From assembly GCF_022539505.1 (NCBI RefSeq), contig NC_061510.1, forward strand, positions 33,133,047-33,197,046: a stretch of DNA of 64,000 nt, in the 5' to 3' direction. Under the pieces are notes generated by a model that searched no databases, was not told the origin of the DNA, and worked only from the letters and a program-made list of their open reading frames with translations. How positions within the stretch are numbered: the stretch's first letter is position 1; every line of letters begins with the position of its first letter. The position numbers and the translations under genes were made by a program. The stretch comes from Lolium rigidum. Lineage: Eukaryota; Streptophyta; Magnoliopsida; Poales; Poaceae. This document shows, in pieces, positions 34,189 through 44,587 of the stretch.

Positions 34189-37100
34189 CTCCTGCAACGC
34201 CGGCAAGAGCCAGGCCGCGCCGCCCTTCTCGGTCTCCAGGACCTCCTCGGCCCCGGCCGCGACGGGGGCGGGCTCCAAGGACGACGCCGGCGAGCGCAGG
34301 GCGCTGCTGCCGCCGCGCCGGCCCGAGGGCGGCACCGCGCGCAAGGGCCAGAAGAAGCCCAAGCGCCGCGTGCAGTGGAAGGACACGCACGGGAAGAAGC
34401 TCGTCGAGGTACTCGAGTTCCAGCCTAGGTAAAGCACAACACACTATGCAACCCTCCTCCTCCGCTCACCCTCTACTCTATGCATCCTCCTATTCATTTC
34501 ATCGTTATTATCTGCGCTGCTGAATCCGATCATATATTAGATTTGGGTCATGTATTAGGGCACCACAATTACTCCCATCCTCTAGTGCATGAATGAATTA
34601 TTATGCGCAGTGTCTCCTCCTTTGGCTTTCGCTAGACAAACTAGCCGAAAAGGGGTTTGTTGGGATCATTGGTACAACACCTGCCTGCCGTCGTTTCCTG
34701 TCAAATGGGAAAGGGGGAAATGATTGAACCAATTAATTCGGCCTTGCCGCGGGCCTTCTCTAAAACTTCTAAATCAAGTAAGTGGGGTGCTGACCTTTTC
34801 ATCAAGAGGCGTGGAGCTATAACTATTAATTCACGTCCGGCTTGTTGCACACTAGCGGTTAGCATACAAACCTGCTAAGATTGTCGTGTTGCGGTGTCGT
34901 AAAATTGACCTATGCGCAGTGTTTCCTTGTTTGGCTAGGCAATTTTGCCTTGTAGGGGTTGTTTGGATGAGCTCAACACCTGCGGGGCCATTTCTTGTCA
35001 AACAGGAAAGGGGGGAAATGATCACTGCAACTATTGCGAGATGGGGTTCAGTTATCGAATGATATGTGTGTCGACAGGATAATACATTAGAACATGTGAT
35101 CCATCTGACCGTCACAATCTGCCAATAACGGCTAGGTAAACCGGATTATTGGGTCTTGCAGCCTGTTGTTGAACTTATAATTCGAGTAAGTGGGGTCTAT
35201 GCTCCTGCCAAACTTTTGTGAAGTGGTGTGGACCTATAAATCCAGTTTGAGTTCATCGCGAGCCTGAGCTGTTACTAATTCACGTTCAGCTCGTTGTGAA
35301 CCTGTGATTAGCATACAAACATGTTAAGATTGTCGTCTTGTGGTGACATAAAACTAAGTTGGACTTTTATGGTACTAAATGATTGCGTAAAATCTCAGCC
35401 ATGTGACCAGAGGTGTCCAAGGTGCACATGTAGGCATGCTTGGTTGCATGTCGAGGATGCTCTTTATTGATCTACCAAGGATTGCAATCGTTACATGAAA
35501 GTGGAAAAGGGAGAGATAACTTCTGATGAGTTAAAACTGGATCCTGCTTCACTTCTCAGTTCCTCTGTAGCAGTACTAATTTCTGTATTGATGTTTTGTC
35601 AGTTTGCTCTTCTGCTGCATCACAGACGGAGCTATTATATGTTAAGTGGTCAATACATGTTTCTTGATTGGCACTTCCAACTTTTGTTAATACTAACTTA
35701 ATATGTACTCTTTGCTAGTACCAGACTTCCAACCAAGTCATGGTCAATGGAATTTAATGATTCTAATCACCTTATTTAATTAGAGAAATTTTTGACCTTC
35801 TGGTTCTCTCAGGATATTTTTATTAATAGTGCATGTGGGGGTAGGTCTGCACATGTTACTGTCAATTAGCAGTAGATGACTGAAAACTGATTCCACATTT
35901 CAACTAATAAACTTAGGTCCATAAGTAATTTAGAGCCCAGCCAACTTCTTATGATCATATACGATAAAATGGTCAATTAGACTACTATGATCTGAAGTGG
36001 TAGCCCAGCCCCAGCATGCTCATAGGGTTTTCTATGCCTGAGAAACTATCGTCCACCTCAGGACTGACCCCTGTTGTTAGTTTTTTGAGTGTTAGTGCTC
36101 ATCTCCAGTCTTTGGATCCTCATCGTACCCTAATTACACTGTTGTAAGGTTCACAACACAGCGTAAACAGTGAGGATGTGTTTGTTTCAAGAACGGTAAT
36201 CATAACGGAGACGCAATTGATTTACACTGTTAATGCATACGGAATGGGCCGGCGACTAAAACAGCGGTAGCAACTGCAGGCAGACGCGGTGGTGGCTTGT
36301 GAGGGTGCAGAGAGCGCAAATCTTGCGATGCAACGAAAGGAACCACATCGGCAAACACGCTTTGCTGAATCGTATTGTTATCTGATTATGCAGGTCCTCG
36401 GGCGGTATCAGATTTGTATTACACTGATATCCGATACCGCGTTATTGGATTACAAAGCAAGGAAAACAAACAAGATTTAACGGGACCGGTTAGCGTCGCT
36501 ATCAGGTTACGTTACAAAAGTAGGAACTAAACATTAGATTAGTATCTTCTTGCACACCAAGGCTTTAGTATTCTCCTAGAGGTCTTCTAAAGCTTTACCT
36601 TGCATTTAAGAATAGGTGAGCAGAATTCCGTCCCAGCCTGATTAGTAGCTTGTTGGGACTAGACTATCAATCTGACCTTCTTTTTGGTTTAGCAACCTAG
36701 TGTAATATGGATTATAGATCAATGGCAAGATCTTAGGATGGAATCACTAAAAAAGAAGAGCCGATTTTGGGAAGTCGACTGTAGAACTAGACTAAGAAGT
36801 AAAAGTCCGTTTTGAACAGTAGCTCCATGATTTATCATCTGTTGAACTACCCATTTCGAGGACCATCCCCGCGTGTCCATTGTCTCTCTAACTGTCTCTG
36901 TTTGACATCTAAGCTAAGCTCTGTTACTTTGAGAGTAATATAAGCAAACACTAGATTACGTTCTTCGCAGTTACAATTTGATAGGCCCATGATGGCACCA
37001 TACATCTTTGTTGGATGAAGTTTAACTATTAAGTAAACTCTAGGCTCTGTTCTTCCAAGTCAAACTTTTACATAGACCCAGTGAAACTTATTGGCGTATA

Positions 37101-38192
37101 ACCCTTTTGCGTCAAGATAATTGCTTCATATGTCTAGATTTTATCATATGTTGCTTTTTAGTTCTTACAGATAAGTTTACAGTTCCAAATTAGTTCTTAA
37201 TTTTAAACGATTGTTACCTTTCTCACAAGCTTTTGAAACTTATGTAGTGTGTACTTTGTTTTATTAGTCTATAAGTTACAATGGACCTTAATCTCTACTG
37301 TGGATAGTTGTACTGACTTTATACACCGTCATGTGGTTTCTATTTGCATACTTTTGCAAGAATTAATTACGTCAAGTTTTCTTTCCGCTGGCGTCTGTTT
37401 ACACTGCAAACCTGCAATCCATGAACGGTTCAAGTGGCAGGAGTCCATATTTAGTAGTTTCCAAGTGTGCTGTGCTTTTTCTATCTCATGGATCCTGATC
37501 TTCTTACGTGGAATAGACTTTGCATCTCTGTCTTTTTTGGACCTTAAATGTCCGCCCCGGCAGAATTTAAATCCTGGCTTTGCCACTTACTGCAATCGAC
37601 ATAGGGTGTGATGATATATGTTTGTCGACAATGGCGCTCTTTCTTGGTGTTAGTACAGGGGTTGATGTATTTAAGGTGTTTGAAAGAAACCAGATAGAGT
37701 ATGGAAATAGCTCAGTGCATCTAAAGAAGATCATTTATAGCTGAATAGTTATGTTGACCTTTGATAATATTAGTAGTTCCAGTAGTCTTCCGCACATTGC
37801 TTCTATTGATTCCGTCCTCTAATTCTGTCTCTATCTTCTTAAAATTTATGGTATTTGAAATAACCAGATCCAATATGGAAATAGCAATGTGCTTCTAAGA
37901 AGGCAATTTATAGCTGAATAGTTTTGTTGACCTCTAAATCACTTCTTTGAAGTTTAACTATTTGAAATAACCAGATCCAATATGGAAATAGCAATGTGCT
38001 TCTAAGAAGGCAATTTATAGCTGAATAGTTTTGTTGACCTCTAAATCATAGTTAAACTTCAAAGCAGTGATTCAATAGAAGCTTCAATTGATTTCGTCCT
38101 CTAATAGTGCTGCTATCTTGTTAATAATTTGCAGTGATTCAAGTGACTCGGATGATGAATATTTGGATACTTGCATATGTGCAATCATGTAA
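34163..38192 (+). CDS. 107-residue conserved plant protein with C-terminal CaaX box
   Basis: Two coding exons: 34163-34428 and 38135-38192, joined across a 3.7-kb GT-AG intron in phase 2, giving 108 codons including the stop. Residues 1-60 are Ser/Ala/Pro-rich. A basic stretch (KGQKKPKRR, about 62-70) leads into VQWKDTHGKKLVEVLEFQPS, then an acidic serine cluster DSSDSDDEYLD, then the end TCICAIM. The last four residues, Cys-Ala-Ile-Met, are a canonical CaaX box; methionine at the last place favours farnesyl transferase. A second cysteine two residues upstream could be palmitoylated. I infer a small membrane-tethered protein. No catalytic domain is visible and I do not recognise a named family. 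The junction restores a serine codon and an in-frame stop soon after, which supports the exon model. The 3' end of the transcript is not visible. Confidence 0.8.
36174..36476. mobile_element. MITE-like insertion in the intron
   Basis: The left end GTGTTTGTTTCAAGAACGG and the right end, read on the other strand, CTTGTTTGTTTTCCTTGC are imperfect inverted repeats. GTAATC-ATAACG similarity follows inside both ends. The length of about 300 bp and the TTTGTTTG-type termini fit Tourist- or hAT-type MITEs. The target duplication is not certain. Confidence 0.45.
37854..38063 (+). repeat. 107-bp tandem duplication with adjacent inverted repeat, in intron
   Basis: A unit beginning TTTGAAATAACCAGATCC occurs at 37854 and 37961 (period 107 bp). 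A more diverged third copy lies at about 37678-37765. In addition CTTTGAAGTTTAACTA at about 37945 is the reverse complement of TAGTTAAACTTCAAAG at 38048-38063. This gives a potential hairpin about 70 bp before the acceptor of the last exon. Confidence 0.85.
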
Positions 38193-39374
38193 ATACCGTG
38201 GGGATGAATCTTGGGTGCAACTTGCGCAGGTGGAGAGTATGAATGTTTAGCAAGAGCTGTATCTTAATGTTAAGCATTGGCCTAACAGTCTTGTATAGAA
38301 AAAGGTTCACTCCCACAAGCTCAAATTATCTCTTATAATTCAAGTAGGGGCCCGTCTGTCTGCCATCTCCGGCTCTCCGCCACTGAGAAAGGACCGGCGA
38401 CAAGGAGCACATGCAATCTGTTTGGATGTGCAAGCAGCAGGATGTTAAGTTAGAATTCAGAGATATTGCAGCAGTTAGAAACGGGGGGAAGGATGCCAAG
38501 AAAGGAAGGAAAGCCTTTCTTGGATTTATTTTTTGGACCGCGGTGCTGCAGCAGCCTCGCTTTTCCTGACGAGCAATGCTATATGTGATGAGCGGAATGC
38601 TCTTCCTGGAATCAGAACAATAGTAGTATTTGTGTTATTGCACAGCCCGAACTGTAATTGGTTTTTGTCAATAGTGTGTGCCGTTTGGCATGTTAACGAG
38701 CTGATTTCCCTTTGTTACTTTGACCACACACTAAATTATTCTTACAGTAACTAATATCCATTGAATGTTCCAAGTTCAAAGTGCATGTTGTATCCTTGTG
38801 TCCTGTGAAACAGTGCACTCTTGTGTTGGCATTCACATGGTAGAACAGAACCAAACAGAGAGACTTTCTGGATTCATACTTGTTCAGAGCTCAGGTAACA
38901 CTAGTACTCATTCTGAGTAGCTTTATCTTTTGTTACTTTGGGTTGATTTGGGCTCCCAGTTTAATATGAGCCCTTCGTGCTGTGCACGGAGGATTTGGTA
39001 ATCTGTTGTACTTAATGGAGGTTGTTTGGCTACCTCCAGAATCAGGCGGGGAGCTTGTTTTACTAATTTTCAGGAAACTTTGCCAACGTAGGCCACCTGC
39101 AATAGCGAAATCTAGCACGGCCCAGCCCGTTCGGTGGCAACCAATTCGGCCCATCACCCCAGCTGTACAAATAACAAGCGCCATTGGATACCCTCCAAAA
39201 AAAAAAGGCGCCATTGGATTCCTGTTGGGCAGGGGCCCCACAGGGCTCCTCCTCGCCGTCCATCCGCTCCGTCATCCAACGGTCACATGCCAGCTGGGTC
39301 AACACGACCGTTACTATTACTACTCGCGGCTTTGCCCTTTTTCCCCAACGGCCTCTGCTCGTCCTCTCCCCCAA
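38193..39374. other. Intergenic between the two plus-strand genes
   Basis: The first part is presumably the 3' UTR of the upstream gene. No further exon is supported. A GCGCCATTGGAT phrase is repeated at 39178 and 39208 around an A-run. The promoter of the next gene must lie near 39250-39370, where the DNA becomes C-rich; I see no clear TATA box. Confidence 0.45.
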
Positions 39375-39398
39375 ATGCCGCGCCGCATTCACCACTAG
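39375..39398 (+). other. Short upstream ORF, 7 codons
   Basis: ATG at 39375 with stop TAG at 39396-39398 lies 57 bp before the main ATG at 39456. It encodes seven residues. Whether it lies within the transcript is not known. Confidence 0.4.
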
Positions 39399-39455
39399 CT
39401 CTCACAACTCCCCGCCGCTCACCGCTCGATCGCCCTCGCCGACGACCGAGCGACC

Positions 39456-40813
39456 ATGGGCTGCTTCATGGGCTGCTTCGGGGGCGCCAAGTCCAAGGAG
39501 CGCCGCCACCGCAGGCGGAAGCGGTCCCCGGCGCAGTCCCCCAACGCCCGCGCCCGCCACCACTCCCCCAGCAAGGCCGACCTCCACGCCGAGGCCGTCT
39601 CCGCCGCCGCGCCGCTCCTCTCCACCCTCCTCGAGCTCAGGTTCGTCCATGGGTGGATCCTGCTGGCTGGCTTCATCGGTGCGCGTCGACCTGCTTCCTG
39701 AATTTCGGTTTACTTTGCTTGGTTTGGTTAGGGATTCCGCCGACGACCTGTGCCTCGCCGTCGTGAAGAAGAAGGTGACGTTCGACTCCAACGTGACCGC
39801 GTACGAGGCGCCCCCGATCCCGGAGGCGGAGGAGCAGGAGGAGGAGGCCGACCCGGCTTCGGCGGGCGGCGACGAGGAGGCGTGGATGCTGGCGCCGGAC
39901 TGCGCGAAATCCGAGGCGTTCCCGCTCAACCACAGGTACGGCAACTGCGCCGGCGCCGCCGACGACGACAGCGACTACGAGGACTGCTACGACTCCGATG
40001 ACGACGAGTATGAGGATGAGGATGACGAGGGGGGCGAGGACGGGATCGACGCGATCGACGACGACGAGGAGCATGGCTGCGGGCTCCTGGGCATCGCGCG
40101 CGGCGAGGAGGAGGCGTGCGAGTCCCTCTTCCTGCTCCCGGTCACCAAGACCACCACCAAGGAGGGCGCCGGCCGACTTGGAGCGGAGGCGCGCGCACCC
40201 GTGCTCGCCTCGCTGGAGAATTTCACCGAAAAATCCCGCACCGCCGCCGCGCCCAACAACTCGGACAAGGAGAACGCCGGCGCGCCGGGGCAAGAGAACT
40301 GGTCGTCGCTGGACAAGCTCTCCGACCCGGCGCCGGTCCCGGCCCGGAAGAGAGACAGCAAGCCGGCGGCGAGCCCGGACTACACCCCCAGCACGCCGAG
40401 CAAGCAGGAGGCCTCGGTGGACGCCAGCCTCTCGACGTGGCTGGGCTCCGCGGGGACGCCGGAGAGCCACTCCGTGCGCTCCTACTCGCCCATCAGCCGC
40501 GAGGACCGGCCCATCCTGGGAGCCTTGACCGTGGAGGACATCAAGATTTCGTCGGCCAACTCGTCGCCGAGCCGGCGGTCAAGGTCCCCCAGCCCGAGCC
40601 CCGATGACATGCCCATCCTCGGCACCGTGGGGGCTTACTGGAACTGCAGCGACAATTCCGTGACGAGAGGGGGGTTTATGAAGACCAGGAGCAGGTTTGG
40701 GCAGGTGAGCTGAGCCGATCTTGTGCAACTTGAGTTGGTTCTGATTCTGATGCATTTCCATGGCTCCAGACTGATGATCTTGCGATGATTGTTTTTTACA
40801 GAATTTCGCATGA
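39456..40813 (+). CDS. 389-residue acidic protein with N-terminal MGC lipidation motif
   Basis: Three exons: 39456-39640, 39732-40704 and 40802-40813. They total 1170 bp including the stop. It begins MGCFMGCFGG: Gly2 fits N-myristoylation and Cys3 fits S-acylation, so membrane attachment is likely. A basic patch (KSKERRHRRRKRS) follows. Exon 2 starts with DSADDLCLAVVKKKVTFDSN. Next comes an acidic Asp/Glu-rich segment (about residues 143-175) and a long disordered Ser/Pro region. Conserved motifs near the end are EDRPILGALTVEDIK and DDMPILGTVGAYW. The phase-2 first junction restores an arginine codon. The last junction (GGGCAG to AATTTCGCATGA) adds Asn-Phe-Ala-stop. If that splice failed, translation would add only Val-Ser before a stop. 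Similar proteins of unknown function exist in other plants. No enzyme domain is visible. Confidence 0.85.
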
Positions 40814-42280
40814 TGAAATGGTGATCATCTGCTGCTGAGTGTGTGTGCCTCCCAGCTATAGGGAGCTGCGAATTGTTAACAAGATACAGAGTGTGTGAGA
40901 TTGGTATTCTTTACCGGTGATGTCTCGTGGAAGAGATTTATATTCTTTTATTTGTTGTAAACATGTCATTCTACAGTATGGTCATTTTTGTGGCATTGTC
41001 AATATCATGTATTATTATTCCACCCTGTCAATATGATGATGTACTGCATCTGAGTTTGTCTCCCATTTCTGAAGTGTGCCCGTCTTCTTTTTATTTCTCA
41101 ATATACTTATTTAGGGGCCAAGCTCAGAACACTATTTTCATTTTTGATTTCGACCAGACATCTGTGCAGCTCACATGATAGTTCTGGATTTACGAGGTCA
41201 GGCACCTAAGTTTCTATTTCTATCTGACATAATGCATTAACTGCCAATACAAAAGAAGGAGCAGAATTTTCAGATATCAGGCACTGAACTTACCTCCCCT
41301 CTCCAGTTAATCTGTTAATTATTTGTTCAACCACACGTAATCGACTCCACCTTGTTGGTTAAATTTGGGTAGAAAGAACTGGGAATCAAGAAGATACAGA
41401 TTCTGAGAGATTGCTTAACAAGTGATAAACTATTCTTCTATGTGCTGTAAACATGTCATTCTTATATTATGGTATTTTTGGTGACATTGTCAACATCATG
41501 TCTTATTATTTCACCTCCAGTCACTATGATGATCTACTGCTTCTGAGTTCATATTCCCTTTTCTGAATTGTGCCTGTATGCTTTCCCTTTTCTGAATTTA
41601 CTTACTTAACTTAATTCAGGTAAGCTCACAGCTCTATTTTAGATTTACGGAACATGATAATCAGTACATTTTTTTAGGTTAAACATGGGAAAGGCTCCCA
41701 CTGCCATTTTTATATTTATGAAGAGATATGTACAGTGTATTTACAAAGGGGTTACAAAATGTAAAAGAAGCTTTCTATGTTTGAATCTCTAGCCAATCTT
41801 TAAACTGTTAGCATATTTCTCTTTGATCTGTAACTCACTAGCCTTATCTCTTGATAATAAATTGACTTCCAACTCCTGAAGATTGAATCATGGTCTTTGA
41901 AATTTTTATTGTTTCTTACTATCCATATACTCCATGCTGCCAGAATCATTATCTCCATAAAGAAAGGAAGGCTGAGTTTATACTTGATAATAATCTGTAG
42001 ATAGGAGTGCATACAAATCATATGAGTAGCTCACATGCTAGTTACATTATCTGGAGTGCGAGGTTAGGGACCTAATTTTCTATTTCTATCTGACAGAATG
42101 CATGAACATCTGCACTACAGAAGAAATAGCAGAAGAATTTTCAGTGATCAGCAACTCCTCTCCCCTGCACTGAAAAAAAAACTAGTATTACAGTGTTTGC
42201 AAATGCTTTAGTCCATTAATTAATTTGTTCTAACACACATATCCATTATCTGGTTTGAAATGGCGCGTGGTGGAAGTGGC
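40690..42280 (+). repeat. Tandem unit A: terminal exon and 3' flank
   Basis: This is the original copy, spanning the exon-2 end (GTTTGGGCAG donor), the small last exon (GAATTTCGCATGATGAAATGG) and about 1.4 kb of downstream sequence. Characteristic inner phrases are CCTCCCAGCTATAGGGAGCTGCGAATT and TTTCTATTTCTATCTGACATAATGCAT. It ends with the LINE fragment at 41668-42030. Confidence 0.85.
41668..42030 (-). mobile_element. LINE 3' fragment in unit A
   Basis: On the minus strand it encodes ILAAWSIWIVRNNKNFKDHD, the conserved tail of plant LINE ORF2 proteins, and it finishes at an oligo-T (oligo-A on the minus strand) near 41670. It is 5'-truncated. The same fragment is present in unit B but not in unit C. 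Confidence 0.75.
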
Positions 42281-42886
42281 AGATTTGGGCAGGTAAGCTT
42301 AGCTTCAGCTGACTTGAGAGCAAATCGATGCATTTCTCTGGCACCGAATTAATGGTCTTATGATGAATATTTGCAGAATTTCGTATGATGAAATGTTCAA
42401 CTGCTGCTTAATGTGTGCCTCCACAGCTATATGCAGTGTGTGAGAAAGAGCTGCGAATTACTAGAAGACACAGTGCGGGATTGGTACTCTGTACAGGGGA
42501 TGTCTCATGAAGAGGTTTTTATTCTTTTATTTGTTTTAAACATATCAATCTACAGTGGTACTGTCAATATAATGTACTGCATCTGACTTGTGCCTGTCTT
42601 CTTCTTATTCCTGATGAAGATACTTATTTAGGAAGCTCAGAACACTATTTTCATTTTCTATTTCTATCGGACATCTGTGTAGCTCACATGATAGTTCTGG
42701 ATTACGAGGTCAGGCACCTAAATTTCTATTTCTATCTGACATAATGAACATGTTGGCTTTATTAGTTTAAAGCCGTGCTCTGCTCAAGCCTTCCGTCTAA
42801 ACAAACATAATCCACATGCACCTAAATTTCTATTTCTATCTGACATAATGCATCAACATCTGCCAATAAAAAGAAAGAGCAAAATT

Positions 42887-42979
42887 CTCCCTCCGATCAG
42901 AATAAATTGACGCGCGTGATGCACATAAGTAGTCTATGTATGTGCATACTTCGCGTCCATTAAAGATGATCAGAGGGAG
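42887..42979. mobile_element. Stowaway-like MITE, 93 bp
   Basis: The termini CTCCCTCCGATCAG and GATGATCAGAGGGAG are inverted repeats of the Stowaway type. TA follows on the right, but the left flank reads TT, so one copy of the target duplication has mutated. It is missing from units A and C, so it entered after the units separated. Confidence 0.8.
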
Positions 42980-43349
42980 TAGGCACTAAACTTACCTCCC
43001 CTCTCCAGTTAAGCTGTTAATTATTTGTTCAACCACACATAATCGACTCCACCTTGTTGGTTAAATTAGGGTAGAAAGTAGGGTAGAAAGAAATGGGAAT
43101 CAAGAAGATACAGATTTTGTGAGAGTGCTTAACAAGTGATAACCTATTCTTCTATGTGCTCTAGACATGTCAAGCTGATAGTATGGTATTTTTGTGACAT
43201 TGTCATTATCATGCCTTATTATTTCACTCGCTGTCACTAGCTGATAGTATGGTACTGCTTTTGAGTTTGTATTCCTTTTTCTGAAATGTGCCTGTATGCT
43301 TCCCTTTTCTGAATTATGGAACATGGTAATCATGAGAATCTGTACATTT

Positions 43350-43655
43350 TTTTTGAGGTTAGTTATGTATTGTGTATTTACACAGGGGGTTACAAAATAT
43401 AAAAGAAGCTTTCTATGTTTGAATCTCTAGGCAATCTTTGAACTGTCGAGTTTCGAGCATATTTCTTTTTGATCGTGTAACTCACTAGCCTTTTAGATCT
43501 TGATAATAAATTGCCTTCCTTCCAACTCCTGAAGCTTGGATCTTGGTCTTTGAACATTTTATTGTTTCTCACTATCCATATACTCCATGCTGCCTGAATC
43601 ATTATATCCATATAGAAAAGAGGGTTGGGCTTATTCTAGATAATAATTTGTCCAT
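43350..43655 (-). mobile_element. LINE 3' fragment in unit B
   Basis: This is the same truncated LINE tail as in unit A (AAWSIWIVRNNKMFKDQD on the minus strand), with the same oligo-T boundary near 43350 and the same right edge at GTGCATACAAATCATAT. It therefore duplicated together with the host unit and was not a second insertion. Confidence 0.75.
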
Positions 43656-43921
43656 AGGAGTGCATACAAATCATATATCTGTGTAGCTCACATGCTAGTT
43701 GAATTATCTGGATTGCGAGGTTAGGGACCTAATTTTATATTTCTATCTGACAGAATGCATTAACATCTGCACCGTAGAAGAAATAGCAGAAGAATTTTCA
43801 GTAACCAGCAACTCCTCTCCCCTGCAGTGGAAAAAATGTAGTAGTACAGTGTTTGCAAATGCTTTAATCCATTACTTAATTTGTTCCAACACACTTACAC
43901 ACATAATCCATTATCTGGTTG

Positions 43922-44560
43922 GCAGATTTGGGCAGGTAAGCTTAGCTTCAGTGGAGTTGAGCAAATTTTGATGCATTTCTCCGGCACAGAATCCATGGTC
44001 TTATGATGAATATTTGCAGAATTTCGTATGATGAAATGGCGAACTGCTGCTTAATGTGTGCCTCCACAGCTATAGGCAGTTTGTGAGAAAATGCTGCGAA
44101 TTACTAGAAGATACAGTGTGTGGGATTGGTACTTAAAACATATCATTCTATAGCGGTACTGTCAATATAATGTACTGCATATTTATTTGAGTTCGTGTCC
44201 GCTTTCTGAATTGTGTGCCTGTATGCTTTCCCTTTTTTGAATTGTCAATATCATCCATGGAAGCTCTCCACACCAAGTATTTTGGAGCTACAATATGGTA
44301 ATCATGATAATGTGTACACAAAGCCATAGTATCTTGTAGCTCAAATGATAGTTACATTATCCAGATTATGAGTTTAGGGACCTAATTTTCTATTTCTATC
44401 TGACATAATGCATCAACACCTGCAGTACAAAAGAAAGAGCAAAATTTTCAGGTACTATCAGGCACTCCCTTCTGCAGTGAATGCTTTAAGCCCTTAATTA
44501 TTTTGTTCCAACACATATAATCCACTTGCCCTTGTTGATTAATTTACATATTTAGAGCTC
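43922..44560 (+). repeat. Tandem unit C: partial copy of the terminal-exon region
   Basis: It starts GCAGATTTGGGCAGGTAAGCTTAG and keeps the small exon and part of the 3' flank. It is shorter than A and B. Near 44300 it reads straight through the position where A and B carry the LINE fragment, so it preserves the empty site. Confidence 0.8.
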
Positions 44561-44587
44561 TGGATGCAATGGCGCCAAAGCCTACGG

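Larger units (their letters stand above)
34429..38134 (+). other. Large intron of the 107-residue gene
   Basis: AT-rich 3.7-kb intron without a nested gene. It contains two decayed copies of a block (about 34605-34880 and 34914-35330, sharing GCAGTGT-TCCT, TTTCTTGTCAAA-GGAAAGG and TTAGCATACAAACCTG phrases), a MITE-like element near 36174-36476 and the tandem repeat at 37854-38048. Confidence 0.7.
42281..43921 (+). repeat. Tandem unit B: copy of the terminal-exon region
   Basis: It repeats unit A beginning at GCAGATTTGGGCAGGTAAGC. It keeps the donor site, the acceptor and the small terminal exon (GCAGAATTTCGTATGATGAAATG), followed by the same 3' flank and LINE fragment. It also contains an extra internal duplication of about 115 bp (42715-42850) and a Stowaway MITE (42887-42979). 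Spacing from unit A is about 1590 bp. Confidence 0.85.

Noticed and set aside
39673..40470. 265-codon minus-strand frame opposite the acidic-protein gene
   Set aside because: Shadow frame of GC-rich coding sequence, with Arg/Gly/Val-rich composition and no domain.
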